NCBI RefSeq assembly: GCF_000024005.1
Contig: NC_013132.1
Coordinates: 7,496,001 to 7,560,000, forward strand
Direction: 5' to 3'
DNA: 64,000 bases
Origin: Chitinophaga pinensis DSM 2588
GTDB taxonomy: Bacteria; Bacteroidota; Bacteroidia; Chitinophagales; Chitinophagaceae
Shown: positions 8,542 through 17,127 of the stretch, one piece after another
Layout of the letters: each line of letters starts with the position of its first letter
Numbering within the stretch: the stretch's first letter is position 1
Notes under the pieces: generated by a model
The model's input: only the letters and a program-made list of their open reading frames with translations
The model's database searches: none
Told to the model about the DNA's origin: nothing
Translations under genes and position numbers: made by a program

Positions 8542-8658
8542 ATGAATTCCACAACAGCTAATGCTACCGTTCAGCAACAGCGGATGGCACGTAAAATCAC
8601 GATCGAAGTAGTATTGACCATTATCCTGGCAGGAGCTGCAGTGGTGCTTGCGATGTAA
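8542..8658 (+). CDS. Small single-span membrane protein, 38 residues
   Basis: An ATG at 8542 opens a 38-codon frame ending TAA at 8658. The product is a polar N-terminus (MNSTTANATVQQQRMARK) followed by one hydrophobic helix, TIEVVLTIILAGAAVVLAM. A positive cluster RMARK precedes the helix, as in real membrane peptides. It lies between two minus-strand genes with no other explanation for the sequence. No homologous family is known to me. The amphipathic organisation argues for a real gene, but length alone cannot prove it. Confidence 0.5.
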   Translation: MNSTTANATVQQQRMARKITIEVVLTIILAGAAVVLAM

Positions 8659-8674
8659 AGTGAAGAAGAAAGAA

Positions 8675-9547
8675 TTAACGGAGGCTTTTCCTGAACTCTT
8701 CAGGTGTTTGTCCCGTGTACTTCTTATAAAATTTAGTGAAATAAGAATTATCTGCAAAACCCAGCTGATACGCTATTTCAGTGATAGTAGAGTCTTTGTT
8801 CACAAGCAATCTTTTTGCCTCCAGTATGATCCTGTTACGGATCAGTTCTCCTGCGGACATACCCACCGTACTATTACACAATGCATTTAAATGATTAGGG
8901 GTAATGAAGAGTAATTCTGCATACTCTCTGGGCAACTTCAATGTGGTATAATTCTTCTCAATCAGTTTCTGAAAATTCTTCAGCAGGATATAATTGTAGT
9001 TATTCGACGGCACCGGCGACTTTTCAAAACTGAGTCTTCCGATCAGAATAAACGCCTGCAACATCAGTACCTGTATCATATCCACAGACATATCTGCGGG
9101 CTGTTCAATCTCCCGGATCAGTTCTTCAAAGATCCTTGTGATAGGCGTATGCAGCTGTTCCGGCAGGTTGATGACCGCTTCATCAACATCACCGGTAAAG
9201 AAAGGAAACTGCTCAAGATAATCAGGTTTCTGTAAGAGCGACTGCAGGAAATTAAATGAAAAGTTGATGATATAGCCGTCTACTTTTCCTTCAAACTGCC
9301 AGCTGTGCACCTGACCAGGAATCATGAAATAAATCTGGTAAGGCTTTACAGTGAAGGTTTTGAAGTCGATCGTATGCGTACCGGCGCCTTCGGTGAATAA
9401 AGTAACATGATAGAAATTATGTTTGTGCGCATCACGAAGATTCTCATGCACACTGAGGTAAGGCGCAAATCTGCTGATCTGAATATCATCATGTTTATAC
9501 CCTGTGAGCGTACTTACATCGTATACCGGAAATGCCTTTTTTACCAT
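8675..9547 (-). CDS. AraC family transcriptional regulator
   Basis: The 290-residue protein has an N-terminal cupin-like sensing domain (about 20-110, with HKHNFYHVTLFTEGAGTH and MIPGQVHSWQF) and a C-terminal pair of helix-turn-helix motifs. The second HTH is easy to see: STITEIAYQLGFADNSYF, followed by FYKKYTGQTPEEFRKS. It would bind DNA in response to a small ligand. The next genes on either side do not reveal its regulon; the tiny membrane peptide at 8542 and the lysozyme upstream are candidates. The ATG at 9547 begins MVKKAFPVYDV and fits the family's usual length. Confidence 0.88.
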   Translation of the reverse strand: MVKKAFPVYDVSTLTGYKHDDIQISRFAPYLSVHENLRDAHKHNFYHVTLFTEGAGTHTIDFKTFTVKPYQIYFMIPGQVHSWQFEGKVDGYIINFSFNFLQSLLQKPDYLEQFPFFTGDVDEAVINLPEQLHTPITRIFEELIREIEQPADMSVDMIQVLMLQAFILIGRLSFEKSPVPSNNYNYILLKNFQKLIEKNYTTLKLPREYAELLFITPNHLNALCNSTVGMSAGELIRNRIILEAKRLLVNKDSTITEIAYQLGFADNSYFTKFYKKYTGQTPEEFRKSLR

Positions 9548-9643
9548 CCTTACAGCTTAATATAATCTGAAATTGCGTTGACCTTTCATGGATAACAACG
9601 GCAGGCTAAATTAATAAATTCATGGTGGACGCAAGCCCTGAAT

Positions 9644-9701
9644 AAAAACCGGCCTTTCTTAGAATCAGCTGTTTTACACAGCTGATTCTAAGAAAGGCCG
9701 G
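9644..9701 (-). terminator. Long perfect-stem intrinsic terminator after the lysozyme gene
   Basis: A perfect 23-bp inverted repeat (9649-9671 and 9679-9701) with a seven-base loop. On the minus strand the stem is followed by TTTTT (9648-9644). It lies 44 bases past the lysozyme stop codon, so it terminates that gene, and it also insulates the AraC gene. Confidence 0.85.
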
Positions 9702-9744
9702 CAATATTTACACGGGCATATCATTATGCACCGAAAAAATGCAA

Positions 9745-10242
9745 TCAATAATCGAAGAACTCAACTTCTCCGCTCATGTAGAGGTAAGCTTCTGCTTTAC
9801 GTCTGCGGGTCAGACCATCCAACACTTTACCTCCTGACATATTCCATTTCAGAAACTCCATCACGACAGAAGGATCCTTAGGATCAGCTTTCACTACTTT
9901 CAGCAGAGTGCTATCACCCAGACCTTCCGCAATACCGTTTTTGTTCATATCGCTACCTACGTTGTAAGCGAAACATACCAGCGCGTCAAACTGCTGTTGT
10001 TTCAGACCTTTTATACCTGTAGTGAGCTTATTTACATCTGCTACGAAGCCTTTTTTAATATTGGTGAACAGTGCATCCGCACGTTGCTGCGTAATAGTAT
10101 CTCCCTTTTTTACTGCTTTACCGTCTTCGTATACGGTATTACCCCAACCGATTGTCCAGATGCCTTTGCTGTCCTGGTATGCTGCCAGACGGCATTTCTC
10201 GAAGTGTTTAATGAGCTTTTCCCCGTTTGCGCCTAATTCCAT
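9745..10242 (-). CDS. GH24 T4-type lysozyme (endolysin-like)
   Basis: This 165-residue protein keeps the exact catalytic spacing of T4 lysozyme, E-x8-D-x5-T: E15, D24 and T30 in HFEKCRLAAYQDSKGIWTIG. It would cleave the MurNAc-GlcNAc bond of peptidoglycan. There is no signal peptide, so export would need a holin, lysis or another secretion route. No phage gene is nearby and it has its own strong terminator. It may be a domesticated endolysin, an effector, or a lone phage relic. Confidence 0.88.
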   Translation of the reverse strand: MELGANGEKLIKHFEKCRLAAYQDSKGIWTIGWGNTVYEDGKAVKKGDTITQQRADALFTNIKKGFVADVNKLTTGIKGLKQQQFDALVCFAYNVGSDMNKNGIAEGLGDSTLLKVVKADPKDPSVVMEFLKWNMSGGKVLDGLTRRRKAEAYLYMSGEVEFFDY

Positions 10243-10916
10243 AGTTTGAGATTAAATATTATGACTGTGAGATGATAAAGATATAATATTTATATTATTT
10301 ATCAAGAATAAGAGTATCAATGAAGCTATATATTAGTGAATTGAACTATTTTTATCCGCAGGGTATTCGGATATACTGTATAGGTAAGGCAAAAGCATTG
10401 TTCCGCTAACGGTATAAAGGGGGAATTACCTGACTTCCTTATGAGTGTAGTCAGACAATAGTCATCCTACATTCATCTATCGTTGAAAAACGGAAATTCA
10501 ACGAAGAATCACTATGATCTGAGTACTATTTGGCCAAAAAGAAGACACTATAAATATAACGACAGATCATCTAAAAAAAGCGTCCCAAAACCGAACCAGC
10601 TTTTTTTATTAAAATAAGTCCGGTAACTACCGGAAAGACCTAATTAAGACATGCCTTCGGTTTTCTGATGCGGTATGAGGGAAGCCGGTATCCCGTAAAA
10701 GCAGTGCTCCATTGTTTTGAACTGATTATGAAGGTTATACATTTCAGGGTTTCCATGTTATTTTTTGAACAAAGGCCCTATTAAATTACCGTGGCAACAC
10801 TTTTTTTTGTACAATTGTAGTGAATTCAGGGACAAACTTTTCAGCACTACCCCAGTAGATAATCTGTCAGTTAGCTATCAAATTTTACTATTTATATCCT
10901 CTTATTTCTCTGTACT
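10243..10916. other. Intergenic region without a recognisable gene
   Basis: About 670 bases separate the divergent lysozyme and histidine kinase genes, and no convincing open frame is seen on either strand. It contains an AT-rich 16-base palindrome at 10283-10298, close to the lysozyme start, a terminator-like structure at 10573-10607, and a short CCGGTA/TACCGG hairpin at 10620-10633. The remainder shows no repeats or RNA-gene features that I can identify. Confidence 0.5.
10573..10607 (+). terminator. Terminator-like hairpin inside a gene-free region
   Basis: AAAAAAAGC (10573-10581) pairs with GCTTTTTTT (10599-10607) around a 17-base loop. No gene ends here, so it could close a small RNA or be chance A/T-rich pairing; the stem has only two G-C pairs. 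Confidence 0.25.
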
Positions 10917-11783
10917 ATGAGCGAGGAATTATTGACGCACCTGATCCCCTCAATAACGGTTACCCAGGAACCGATCATGTATTCTTTACGGCTTACTTAT
11001 CCCGTAGGCAGTTTCCTTTTATCTTCAGGCATCCTGCCAGCTACCTGCTGGGGAATCGTCGCGTTATGGATCATTGTGATGATAAAACGGCTGGACGTAT
11101 ATGAGAAAAAGCAAAACGAGCTGATATTACAACTGGAACGGCAACAAGCCATGATGGCCATTCAGGAGGTCAGCATACAGGAAGCAGAACGCAAAAGAAT
11201 TGCAGCAGATATTCATGACGAAATAGGCAGTAACCTGGCCGCTATCAGGGTCAACCTGCAAAGTCTTCATTACAGCACCGTTCAGGACGAGCAGAAAGCC
11301 AATAGTCTGCTGCAACTGGTAGACCAGACCAGTCAGAACGTAAGAAGAGCCGCACACAACCTGGTCCCTCCCCTTTTCGGACATATTCCCTTAACAGATA
11401 TTCTTCAGTCATATTTTAGTTTACTAAGGACCCCGGAAGTACTTTTTCACTTTTGCAGCAACAAATACCAACCCTGTTTCGATGCCCGCCAGGAACTGAT
11501 GTTATACCGGATCGTCATGGAACTGACGACCAACATTATCAGACATTCCAGGGCATCCGCAGCGACCATTCAACTGCTTTATTATCCCGAATACCTGGAG
11601 ATACTGGTAGAGGACGATGGAATCGGCTTGCCTTTGAATAGCCGCCCATCGGGTATCGGACTTTCAGGCGTGAAAACCAGGGTAAAATCCCTGGGCGGAC
11701 AAATGCACATTGACTCAGGCATCTCTGGCACAACCTTTATCATTCATATTCCCGTAATTCCACAACATGCAGCCCCCTGTTAA
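10917..11783 (+). CDS. Sensor histidine kinase, NarL-type (HisKA_3)
   Basis: The 288-residue protein has one N-terminal membrane span (about residues 35-58, GILPATCWGIVALWIIVMI), a short coiled segment, and a HisKA_3 dimerisation domain. The phospho-accepting histidine is H100 in AADIHDEIGSN. The HATPase domain shows an N-box (ELTTNIIRHS), G1 (VEDDGIGL) and G2 (GIGLSGVKTRV). No periplasmic sensing domain exists, so the signal is likely sensed in or near the membrane. Its last 17 bases overlap the response regulator gene, a typical coupled pair. Confidence 0.9.
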   Translation: MSEELLTHLIPSITVTQEPIMYSLRLTYPVGSFLLSSGILPATCWGIVALWIIVMIKRLDVYEKKQNELILQLERQQAMMAIQEVSIQEAERKRIAADIHDEIGSNLAAIRVNLQSLHYSTVQDEQKANSLLQLVDQTSQNVRRAAHNLVPPLFGHIPLTDILQSYFSLLRTPEVLFHFCSNKYQPCFDARQELMLYRIVMELTTNIIRHSRASAATIQLLYYPEYLEILVEDDGIGLPLNSRPSGIGLSGVKTRVKSLGGQMHIDSGISGTTFIIHIPVIPQHAAPC

Positions 11784-12390
11784 CATCATCCTTGCCGATG
11801 ATCACACCCTCTTTGCCGACGGCATCCGCTCTCTGCTGGAGCAGACGCCTTATATTACCGTCCAGGGTATTGCCTCCAACGGACAGGTATTAATCGAAAT
11901 GTTACAACGGCATCAGCCGGATCTTGCGATCCTGGATATCAGTATGCCGGTCCTGAATGGTCTGGAAGTCACGAAGATCATTCGTAAGGATATGCCGCAT
12001 ATTCGGACGATCATACTTTCCAGTTACAGCGATCCCCACCTGATATCCTTATCCCGTAGTTACGGTGCAGATGGCTACCTCATGAAAACCTGCAATCAAT
12101 ATGACCTCCTGCAAACAATCACCCGGGTGGTCAGGGGAGAAAGTTGTTTTCCACAGCTCCCCCGGATACAGGAAGCGGAAATCGATCACTCCTTCCGGGA
12201 GTTCAATCTGACCCGTCGGGAACTGGAGATACTACACCTTATTAATCAACAATTTACAAATCAGCAGATTGCCACACACCTGTATCTGAGCATTTATACA
12301 GTGGAGACCCACCGGAAAAATATTATGCAGAAATTACAACTGAAAAGTCCGGCTGCGCTCACTCGTTTTCTCCTGGAAAAAGGGCTGTAA
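11767..12390 (+). CDS. LuxR/NarL-family response regulator
   Basis: A 207-residue regulator with a receiver domain (ILADDHTLF acidic pair, phospho-acceptor D57 in AILDISMP, and a C-terminal K in YLMKTCN) and a LuxR-type HTH (LTRRELEILHLI...QIATHLYLS...VETHRKNI). It starts inside the end of its kinase gene. Phosphorylation by the kinase should license DNA binding; target genes are unknown. The following gene, miaB, has its own promoter. Confidence 0.92.
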   Translation: MQPPVNIILADDHTLFADGIRSLLEQTPYITVQGIASNGQVLIEMLQRHQPDLAILDISMPVLNGLEVTKIIRKDMPHIRTIILSSYSDPHLISLSRSYGADGYLMKTCNQYDLLQTITRVVRGESCFPQLPRIQEAEIDHSFREFNLTRRELEILHLINQQFTNQQIATHLYLSIYTVETHRKNIMQKLQLKSPAALTRFLLEKGL

Positions 12391-12443
12391 CCGGTAGCCA
12401 CAGTACCTGCCATGTCATTCTGTCATTTTCGGATTTTATTGCT

Positions 12444-12451
12444 TAGTTTTG
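12444..12451 (+). promoter_or_regulatory. -7 promoter box TAGTTTTG upstream of miaB
   Basis: Perfect TAnnTTTG match, 24 bases before the miaB ATG at 12476. The predicted transcript begins about 12456, which would just include the alternative TTG at 12467. Confidence 0.5.
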
Positions 12452-12475
12452 CTTTCCTAAAATTACTTGAAAAGG

Positions 12476-13897
12476 ATGCTGGAACAGGTTACAAAAGTGC
12501 ATGACGAAAGTCGCCAGGGCGAGGCTTACGCGCCTGTGGCCGGAGAATCACAGACTTATACAAAAAAATTCTATATAGAGAGCTATGGTTGCCAGATGAA
12601 CTTCAACGATAGTGAGATCGTGGCATCCATTCTGAAAGAAGAAGGCTTCGGTCCTACCCGTAACGTGGAGGAAGCGAGCCTGGTATTATTAAATACCTGT
12701 TCGATCCGCGAAAAAGCGGAGACGACTGTACGCAAACGCTTAACAGAATTCCGTAAAATAAAACAGCGTAACCCGGAACTCCTGGTGGGAGTATTGGGCT
12801 GTATGGCTGAACGACTGAAGGCCAAACTGCTGGAAGAGGAAAAACTGGTAGACATGGTAGTAGGTCCTGATGCCTACAGAACATTACCGGCCCTCATTGA
12901 AGAAGCAGAAACCGGTCAGAAAGCCGTGAACGTACTGCTCAGCCGCGAGGAGACTTACGGCGATATCAGTCCGGTAAGACTGGACAGTAATGGCGTTACT
13001 GCCTTCGTATCCATTATGCGTGGCTGTAACAACATGTGTTCCTTCTGTGTAGTACCGTTTACCCGCGGCCGTGAACGCAGCAGGGACAAAGCGTCTATTC
13101 TCCAGGAAGCAACCGACATGTTCAACAGAGGCTACCGCGAGGTAACACTGTTGGGGCAGAACGTGGATTCCTACTACTGGGTAAGCCCGGACAATGACAA
13201 TGATATCACCACCTTCGCCAATCTGCTGGAAGCAGTTGCCCTGATCAGTCCACTGCTCAGAGTACGCTTCAGTACCTCTCATCCGAAAGACATTACCGAT
13301 GATGTGCTGTACACCATGGCGAAATACGAGAACATCTGCAAATACATTCACCTGCCGATGCAGAGTGGAAGTACCCGCATACTGCAACTGATGAACCGTA
13401 CTTACACCAGGGAATGGTACATCAAAAAGGTTGACCGCATCCGCGAAATACTGCCAGGTTGTGCATTGTCCACCGACGTGATCACCGGCTTCTGTACAGA
13501 AACAGAAGAAGATCACCAGGATACCATGACATTGATGGATTATGGCCAATACGACCTCGCCTATATGTTCTTCTATTCCGAACGTCCCGGTACACTGGCT
13601 GCACGCCGTTACCAGGATGACGTGCCGGAAGAAGTGAAGAAACGGAGGCTGTCAGAAATAGTGGACCTGCATCGCGCACAATCACTGAAAAGTATGCAGC
13701 AGGATGTTGGTAAAACGTTTAAAGTGCTGATCGAAGGCGTTTCAAAACGTTCCGAAGATCAACTTTTTGGCAGAACAGATCATAATAAGGTAGTGGTATT
13801 CCCGAAAGAGGATTTCCGTAAAGGGGAATATATCTGGGTGAAGGTAGAGGATTGTACTGCCGGCACTTTACTGGGAACTTCGACAGGGCGAGCTTAA
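12476..13897 (+). CDS. miaB: tRNA-2-methylthio-N6-dimethylallyladenosine synthase
   Basis: A radical-SAM methylthiotransferase of 473 residues from ATG 12476. The N-terminal UPF0004 domain has the cluster cysteines ([24 protein letters not shown]). The radical-SAM CxxxCxxC is C184-C188-C191 in [19 protein letters not shown], and a C-terminal TRAM domain follows. It adds the methylthio group to i6A37 of tRNAs reading UNN codons. An in-frame TTG nine bases upstream is the alternative start. The remaining motifs (GQNVDSY, PMQSGS) match MiaB rather than RimO or MtaB. Confidence 0.95.
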   Translation: MLEQVTKVHDESRQGEAYAPVAGESQTYTKKFYIESYGCQMNFNDSEIVASILKEEGFGPTRNVEEASLVLLNTCSIREKAETTVRKRLTEFRKIKQRNPELLVGVLGCMAERLKAKLLEEEKLVDMVVGPDAYRTLPALIEEAETGQKAVNVLLSREETYGDISPVRLDSNGVTAFVSIMRGCNNMCSFCVVPFTRGRERSRDKASILQEATDMFNRGYREVTLLGQNVDSYYWVSPDNDNDITTFANLLEAVALISPLLRVRFSTSHPKDITDDVLYTMAKYENICKYIHLPMQSGSTRILQLMNRTYTREWYIKKVDRIREILPGCALSTDVITGFCTETEEDHQDTMTLMDYGQYDLAYMFFYSERPGTLAARRYQDDVPEEVKKRRLSEIVDLHRAQSLKSMQQDVGKTFKVLIEGVSKRSEDQLFGRTDHNKVVVFPKEDFRKGEYIWVKVEDCTAGTLLGTSTGRA

Positions 13898-13922
13898 AAG
13901 ACAAATTAATTGGATCACAGCA

Positions 13923-13952
13923 CCATTTACGGACTCCACAGTCTGTAAATGG
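13923..13952 (+). other. Hairpin between miaB and the sigma-54 activator gene
   Basis: A 13-bp inverted repeat (13923-13935 with 13940-13952, one G-U wobble) with a four-base loop. No T-run follows, so it is an imperfect terminator candidate. It lies 16 bases before the next ATG and could instead be an operator or a 5' UTR structure. Confidence 0.4.
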
Positions 13953-13968
13953 GTAAATTGAGGATGAT

Positions 13969-15228
13969 ATGGATAATAACATTCAGTCCATTAAAAACAG
14001 GTTTGGCATTATAGGAAACTCACCAGCATTGAATTATGCGCTGCAGGTAGCAGCGCAGGTGTCCAATACGGACCTGACAGTGTTGATAAACGGAGAAAGT
14101 GGCGTTGGTAAAGAGGCGTTTTCAAATGTTATCCATTCATTGAGTGCCCGTAAACATAACCCTTTCATCGCCGTTAACTGCGGCGCCATTCCTGAAGGGA
14201 CTATTGACTCAGAACTTTTCGGCCATGAAAAAGGCTCCTTTACAGGAGCCGTTGACAGCCGTAAGGGATATTTCGAAACCGTGAACGGTGGTACCATCTT
14301 CCTCGACGAGATCGGAGAAATGCCGCTGGGCACACAGGCCCGCCTGCTGCGCGTACTGGAAACAGGCGAGTTTATCAGGGTGGGTTCTTCCAAAGTACAG
14401 AAGACAGACGTACGTGTTGTGGCAGCAACCAACAGAGACCTGCTGGAACATACACAACAGGGTAAGTTCAGGGAAGACCTGTATTACCGCCTGAACACCG
14501 TACCTATCCGCGTACCAGCCCTCAGAGACAGGAAAGAAGATATTATACTCCTGTTCCGTAAATTCTGTGTAGACTTTGCTGAACGTTATAAAACGCCTGC
14601 CATCCAGCTGGATGAAGAAGCGCGTAATATACTGATCAACTATACATGGAGAGGTAACGTACGTGAACTCAAGAATATGGCGGAGCAGATCTCCGTACTG
14701 GCACAGGATAAACTGGTCAATGCACAGGAACTCAGACGTTTCCTGCCAGATATACCAGAGCCTTCCCGCCTGCCGATGATCGCAGCGCCACAAGGCAAGA
14801 GCAACGGCGACTTTGCCAGCGAAAGGGATATCCTGTACAAACTCTTCTTCGACATGAAGAAAGATGTAACAGAACTGAAGAAGATGTTCTTCGACATCCT
14901 TCAGAACCCTGCGATGGCACATTCCGGCAACTTCCAGGATAGCCATGTACTGCATAGTTTCCATCCGCAGCCGGAAGTAACATCGACCGCAGTACCGGTG
15001 CCAACCGCTATCTCGTCTCCACAACCTATTATTTTACAACAGGATAACAACAAGATAGATCACCACGAAGAAGTAGAGGAAACTTTATCCATTGCCGACA
15101 AAGAGAAAGAACTGATCGTCAAAGCCCTGAAAAAACACAAGGGTAAAAGGAAAGACGCAGCGCTGGACCTGGGCATTTCCGAAAGAACACTGTACAGGAA
15201 ATTAAAAGAATACAACATTAACGAATAA
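13969..15228 (+). CDS. Sigma-54-interacting transcriptional activator without sensor domain
   Basis: The 419-residue protein starts almost directly with the AAA+ domain: Walker A GESGVGKE (42-49), the sigma-54 loop as GSFTGA (89-94), Walker B TIFLDE (109-114), and the R-finger region FREDLYYRL. A roughly 100-residue proline-rich linker leads to a C-terminal Fis-type HTH (DAALDLGISERTLYRKLKEY). It lacks an N-terminal receiver, GAF or PAS domain, so it must be controlled by level, partner binding or the linker. The canonical GAFTGA is GSFTGA here, an accepted variant. It lies between miaB and lptE and is followed by a terminator. Confidence 0.92.
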   Translation: MDNNIQSIKNRFGIIGNSPALNYALQVAAQVSNTDLTVLINGESGVGKEAFSNVIHSLSARKHNPFIAVNCGAIPEGTIDSELFGHEKGSFTGAVDSRKGYFETVNGGTIFLDEIGEMPLGTQARLLRVLETGEFIRVGSSKVQKTDVRVVAATNRDLLEHTQQGKFREDLYYRLNTVPIRVPALRDRKEDIILLFRKFCVDFAERYKTPAIQLDEEARNILINYTWRGNVRELKNMAEQISVLAQDKLVNAQELRRFLPDIPEPSRLPMIAAPQGKSNGDFASERDILYKLFFDMKKDVTELKKMFFDILQNPAMAHSGNFQDSHVLHSFHPQPEVTSTAVPVPTAISSPQPIILQQDNNKIDHHEEVEETLSIADKEKELIVKALKKHKGKRKDAALDLGISERTLYRKLKEYNINE

Positions 15229-15231
15229 GAT

Positions 15232-15267
15232 GTCTGTCCGCCGGCGGCGGACAGACTTAATTTTTTT
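15232..15267 (+). terminator. Intrinsic terminator immediately before lptE
   Basis: A perfect 11-bp GC-rich stem (15232-15242 with 15246-15256), a three-base loop, then TTAATTTTTTT. It ends only three bases before the lptE ATG. It should stop transcripts from the sigma-54 gene, so lptE expression needs read-through or a promoter inside this short interval. Confidence 0.8.
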
Positions 15268-15270
15268 ACG

Positions 15271-15786
15271 ATGATCAGATTACTTCAGGGGATAGTTACC
15301 ATCAGCTTATTGCTTGTACTGGGCGGATGTTCCGTTCATTATTCCGCTACCGGCGCCAGTATCGAACCAGGCGCAAAGACCGTCAACGTAAGATTTATTG
15401 AAAACAGGGCGCCGATCAATAACCCGACTTTGAGTCAGAACCTGACTGAGCGACTACGTACCAAAGTACAATCCCAGACCAGCCTGGTACAGATCAATGA
15501 AGAAGGAGCAGATTATGAGTTCAAGGGCTCGGTAACCGGTTACTCCTTCAGTAACGCCGCAGTAACGAATGTGGATCAGGCAGCTACCTCCAGGCTGACG
15601 GTGACCGTAAACATTACCTTTGTAAAAAGAATCGGCGACAAAAAAGGCTATTCGCAGTCATTTACCCGCTCTGCCGATTTCTCGGCTTCACAGCTGCCGA
15701 CGACGGTAGAAAACGGGTTGCTTGAGAACAATATTCTGCCGCAGATTGTGGATGATATTTTCAACAAAGCATTCGCTAACTGGTAA
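15271..15786 (+). CDS. lptE: LPS assembly lipoprotein LptE
   Basis: The 171-residue precursor has a lipoprotein signal ending LVLGGC (Cys20). The mature part has the LptE pattern of Bacteroidota: SVHYSATGASIEPGAKTV, then NPTLSQNLTERLRTKVQSQT, and a C-terminal NILPQIVDDIFNKAFANW. LptE plugs the LptD barrel in the outer membrane and helps deliver lipopolysaccharide to the surface. It is the first of a run of envelope genes (the unknown 15834 protein, secG, mltG). Its start lies right after a terminator. Confidence 0.85.
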   Translation: MIRLLQGIVTISLLLVLGGCSVHYSATGASIEPGAKTVNVRFIENRAPINNPTLSQNLTERLRTKVQSQTSLVQINEEGADYEFKGSVTGYSFSNAAVTNVDQAATSRLTVTVNITFVKRIGDKKGYSQSFTRSADFSASQLPTTVENGLLENNILPQIVDDIFNKAFANW

Positions 15787-15821
15787 GTATTACAAAAACT
15801 TTCGTATTTAACTTTTTTTCA

Positions 15822-15829
15822 TACTTTAG
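15822..15829 (+). promoter_or_regulatory. -7-like box TACTTTAG, leaderless start
   Basis: One mismatch to TAnnTTTG. Exactly four bases (CAGC) separate it from the ATG at 15834, the same geometry as at 1120 and 48494. Confidence 0.4.
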
Positions 15830-15833
15830 CAGC

Positions 15834-17117
15834 ATGACCGCAAATAGGATCGTCCAACACATATTCCAACAACCTGATATCAGGCAGGTTGATGAGTCGG
15901 CCCTTGAAAGGCTGGTATCCTCTTATCCGTATTTTACGGCTGCCCGCCTGCTGCTGGCGCGCAAACAATACACTGTGAACAAGAACCTGCTGTCTCCTGC
16001 CGTTAAGAAGGCACAGCAGTACAGCAATAACATGCATTATTTCTACCGCTTTGTCACTACAGACGAGAAAAGCCTCGCTGTACCAGAAGAAGCGCCGGTC
16101 GTGCCTGTACCTGCTGCACAGGAAGAGGAGAAAATAGCAGCATCCGGTCAGTCTGCAACTCCTGTGGTCGAAGCGATTGCACTGACGCCTGTAGCGGAGC
16201 CTGCTCCTGTTGCACCACCGGAAGCACCTGTTACAGCTGCGACCGTTGAGACGACACCAGTTCCTGTTTTGGAAACACCTGTACCACAAGCGGTTGTGGA
16301 AATACCTGTAACAGCGCCTCAGCCAGTGCCAGCTGTAGTTGCACCGGAAGCGCCGGTTACAGCTGCGACGATAGCAGCTACCCAGCCATCCAGTCCGGTA
16401 CAGGAAACCAGTATTACTGTTTACACACCTGAAATACCGGCAGCAATAGCACCTGCTCCGGAAGAAGATACCGAAGAAGAGATTACTGTTACTGCCAATG
16501 AGGTAGTAGCTTCTCCAATACCGGAAGCACCTGTGATGGCGACTCCTGTAGCTACGCCAGCACCACAGCCTGTTCCGGTTCAGGAACCTGCTCCGGTTCC
16601 ACAGCCAGTCGCCCAGACTATTGCGGAAACAGCTGCGGAGGCAGAGCCGATTAAAATATTCCCGCTGGACACTTCTGCAGAACCAGAAGGCGCACTTACC
16701 TTCCAACCGCTGTACAGTGATGACTATTTCGCCTACAAACGGCTGAAAGATCCTGAGCACGCTGAAGGGCTGAATGAAAAAGGTGCTGCGGAAATGAAAA
16801 GCTTCACTTCCTGGCTGAGAGATATGAAACAGACCTTTGCTGAAAAAGCCAGTAAGAAGTGGTACCAGGAGCAGATGCAGCGGAGTTATGAGGATTCCAA
16901 TCCGGAGGTATCCGAGAAAGTTGAAAAGATGGCAATGGAGTCTATCACACTGAATAATGACATCGTTTCAGAGACCCTCGCGGAGATCTGGGCACGTCAG
17001 CAACAGTACCAGACAGCTATCCATATATATCAAAAATTAAGTTTGCTTAATCCCAACAAAAGCGCTTATTTTGCGCAAAAGATTAAAGAACTTCAGTTAC
17101 TAACAGAAAAAAGTTAA
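15834..17117 (+). CDS. Protein with long Pro/Ala/Val-rich linker, unknown function
   Basis: A 427-residue protein in three parts: a conserved-looking helical head (about 1-80, SALERLVSSYPYFTAARLLL), a low-complexity linker of about 190 residues rich in Ala, Pro, Val, Thr and Glu (repeats such as EAPVTAATVE and VPVQEPAPVPQ), and a charged helical tail (about 285-427). The tail ends QQQYQTAIHIYQKLSLLNPN, which resembles a single TPR-like helix pair. No signal peptide or membrane span. It is followed ten bases later by secG. A -7-like box TACTTTAG lies four bases before the ATG. Function unknown; a scaffold role in the envelope is possible. Confidence 0.8.
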   Translation: MTANRIVQHIFQQPDIRQVDESALERLVSSYPYFTAARLLLARKQYTVNKNLLSPAVKKAQQYSNNMHYFYRFVTTDEKSLAVPEEAPVVPVPAAQEEEKIAASGQSATPVVEAIALTPVAEPAPVAPPEAPVTAATVETTPVPVLETPVPQAVVEIPVTAPQPVPAVVAPEAPVTAATIAATQPSSPVQETSITVYTPEIPAAIAPAPEEDTEEEITVTANEVVASPIPEAPVMATPVATPAPQPVPVQEPAPVPQPVAQTIAETAAEAEPIKIFPLDTSAEPEGALTFQPLYSDDYFAYKRLKDPEHAEGLNEKGAAEMKSFTSWLRDMKQTFAEKASKKWYQEQMQRSYEDSNPEVSEKVEKMAMESITLNNDIVSETLAEIWARQQQYQTAIHIYQKLSLLNPNKSAYFAQKIKELQLLTEKS

Positions 17118-17127
17118 CTTATATACT

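Noticed and set aside
9745..10242. Prophage remnant
   Set aside because: Only the lysozyme is phage-like; neighbouring genes are host-type and no integrase, holin or tail gene is present.
14209..15024. 271-codon minus-strand open frame
   Set aside because: Lies wholly within the sigma-54 activator gene, and the translation has no domain or biased composition.
15819..16760. 313-codon minus-strand open frame
   Set aside because: It is the reverse-strand shadow of the Pro/Ala-rich linker of the 15834 gene; its Arg, Cys, Asn and Ser richness comes from the repeated codons on the other strand.
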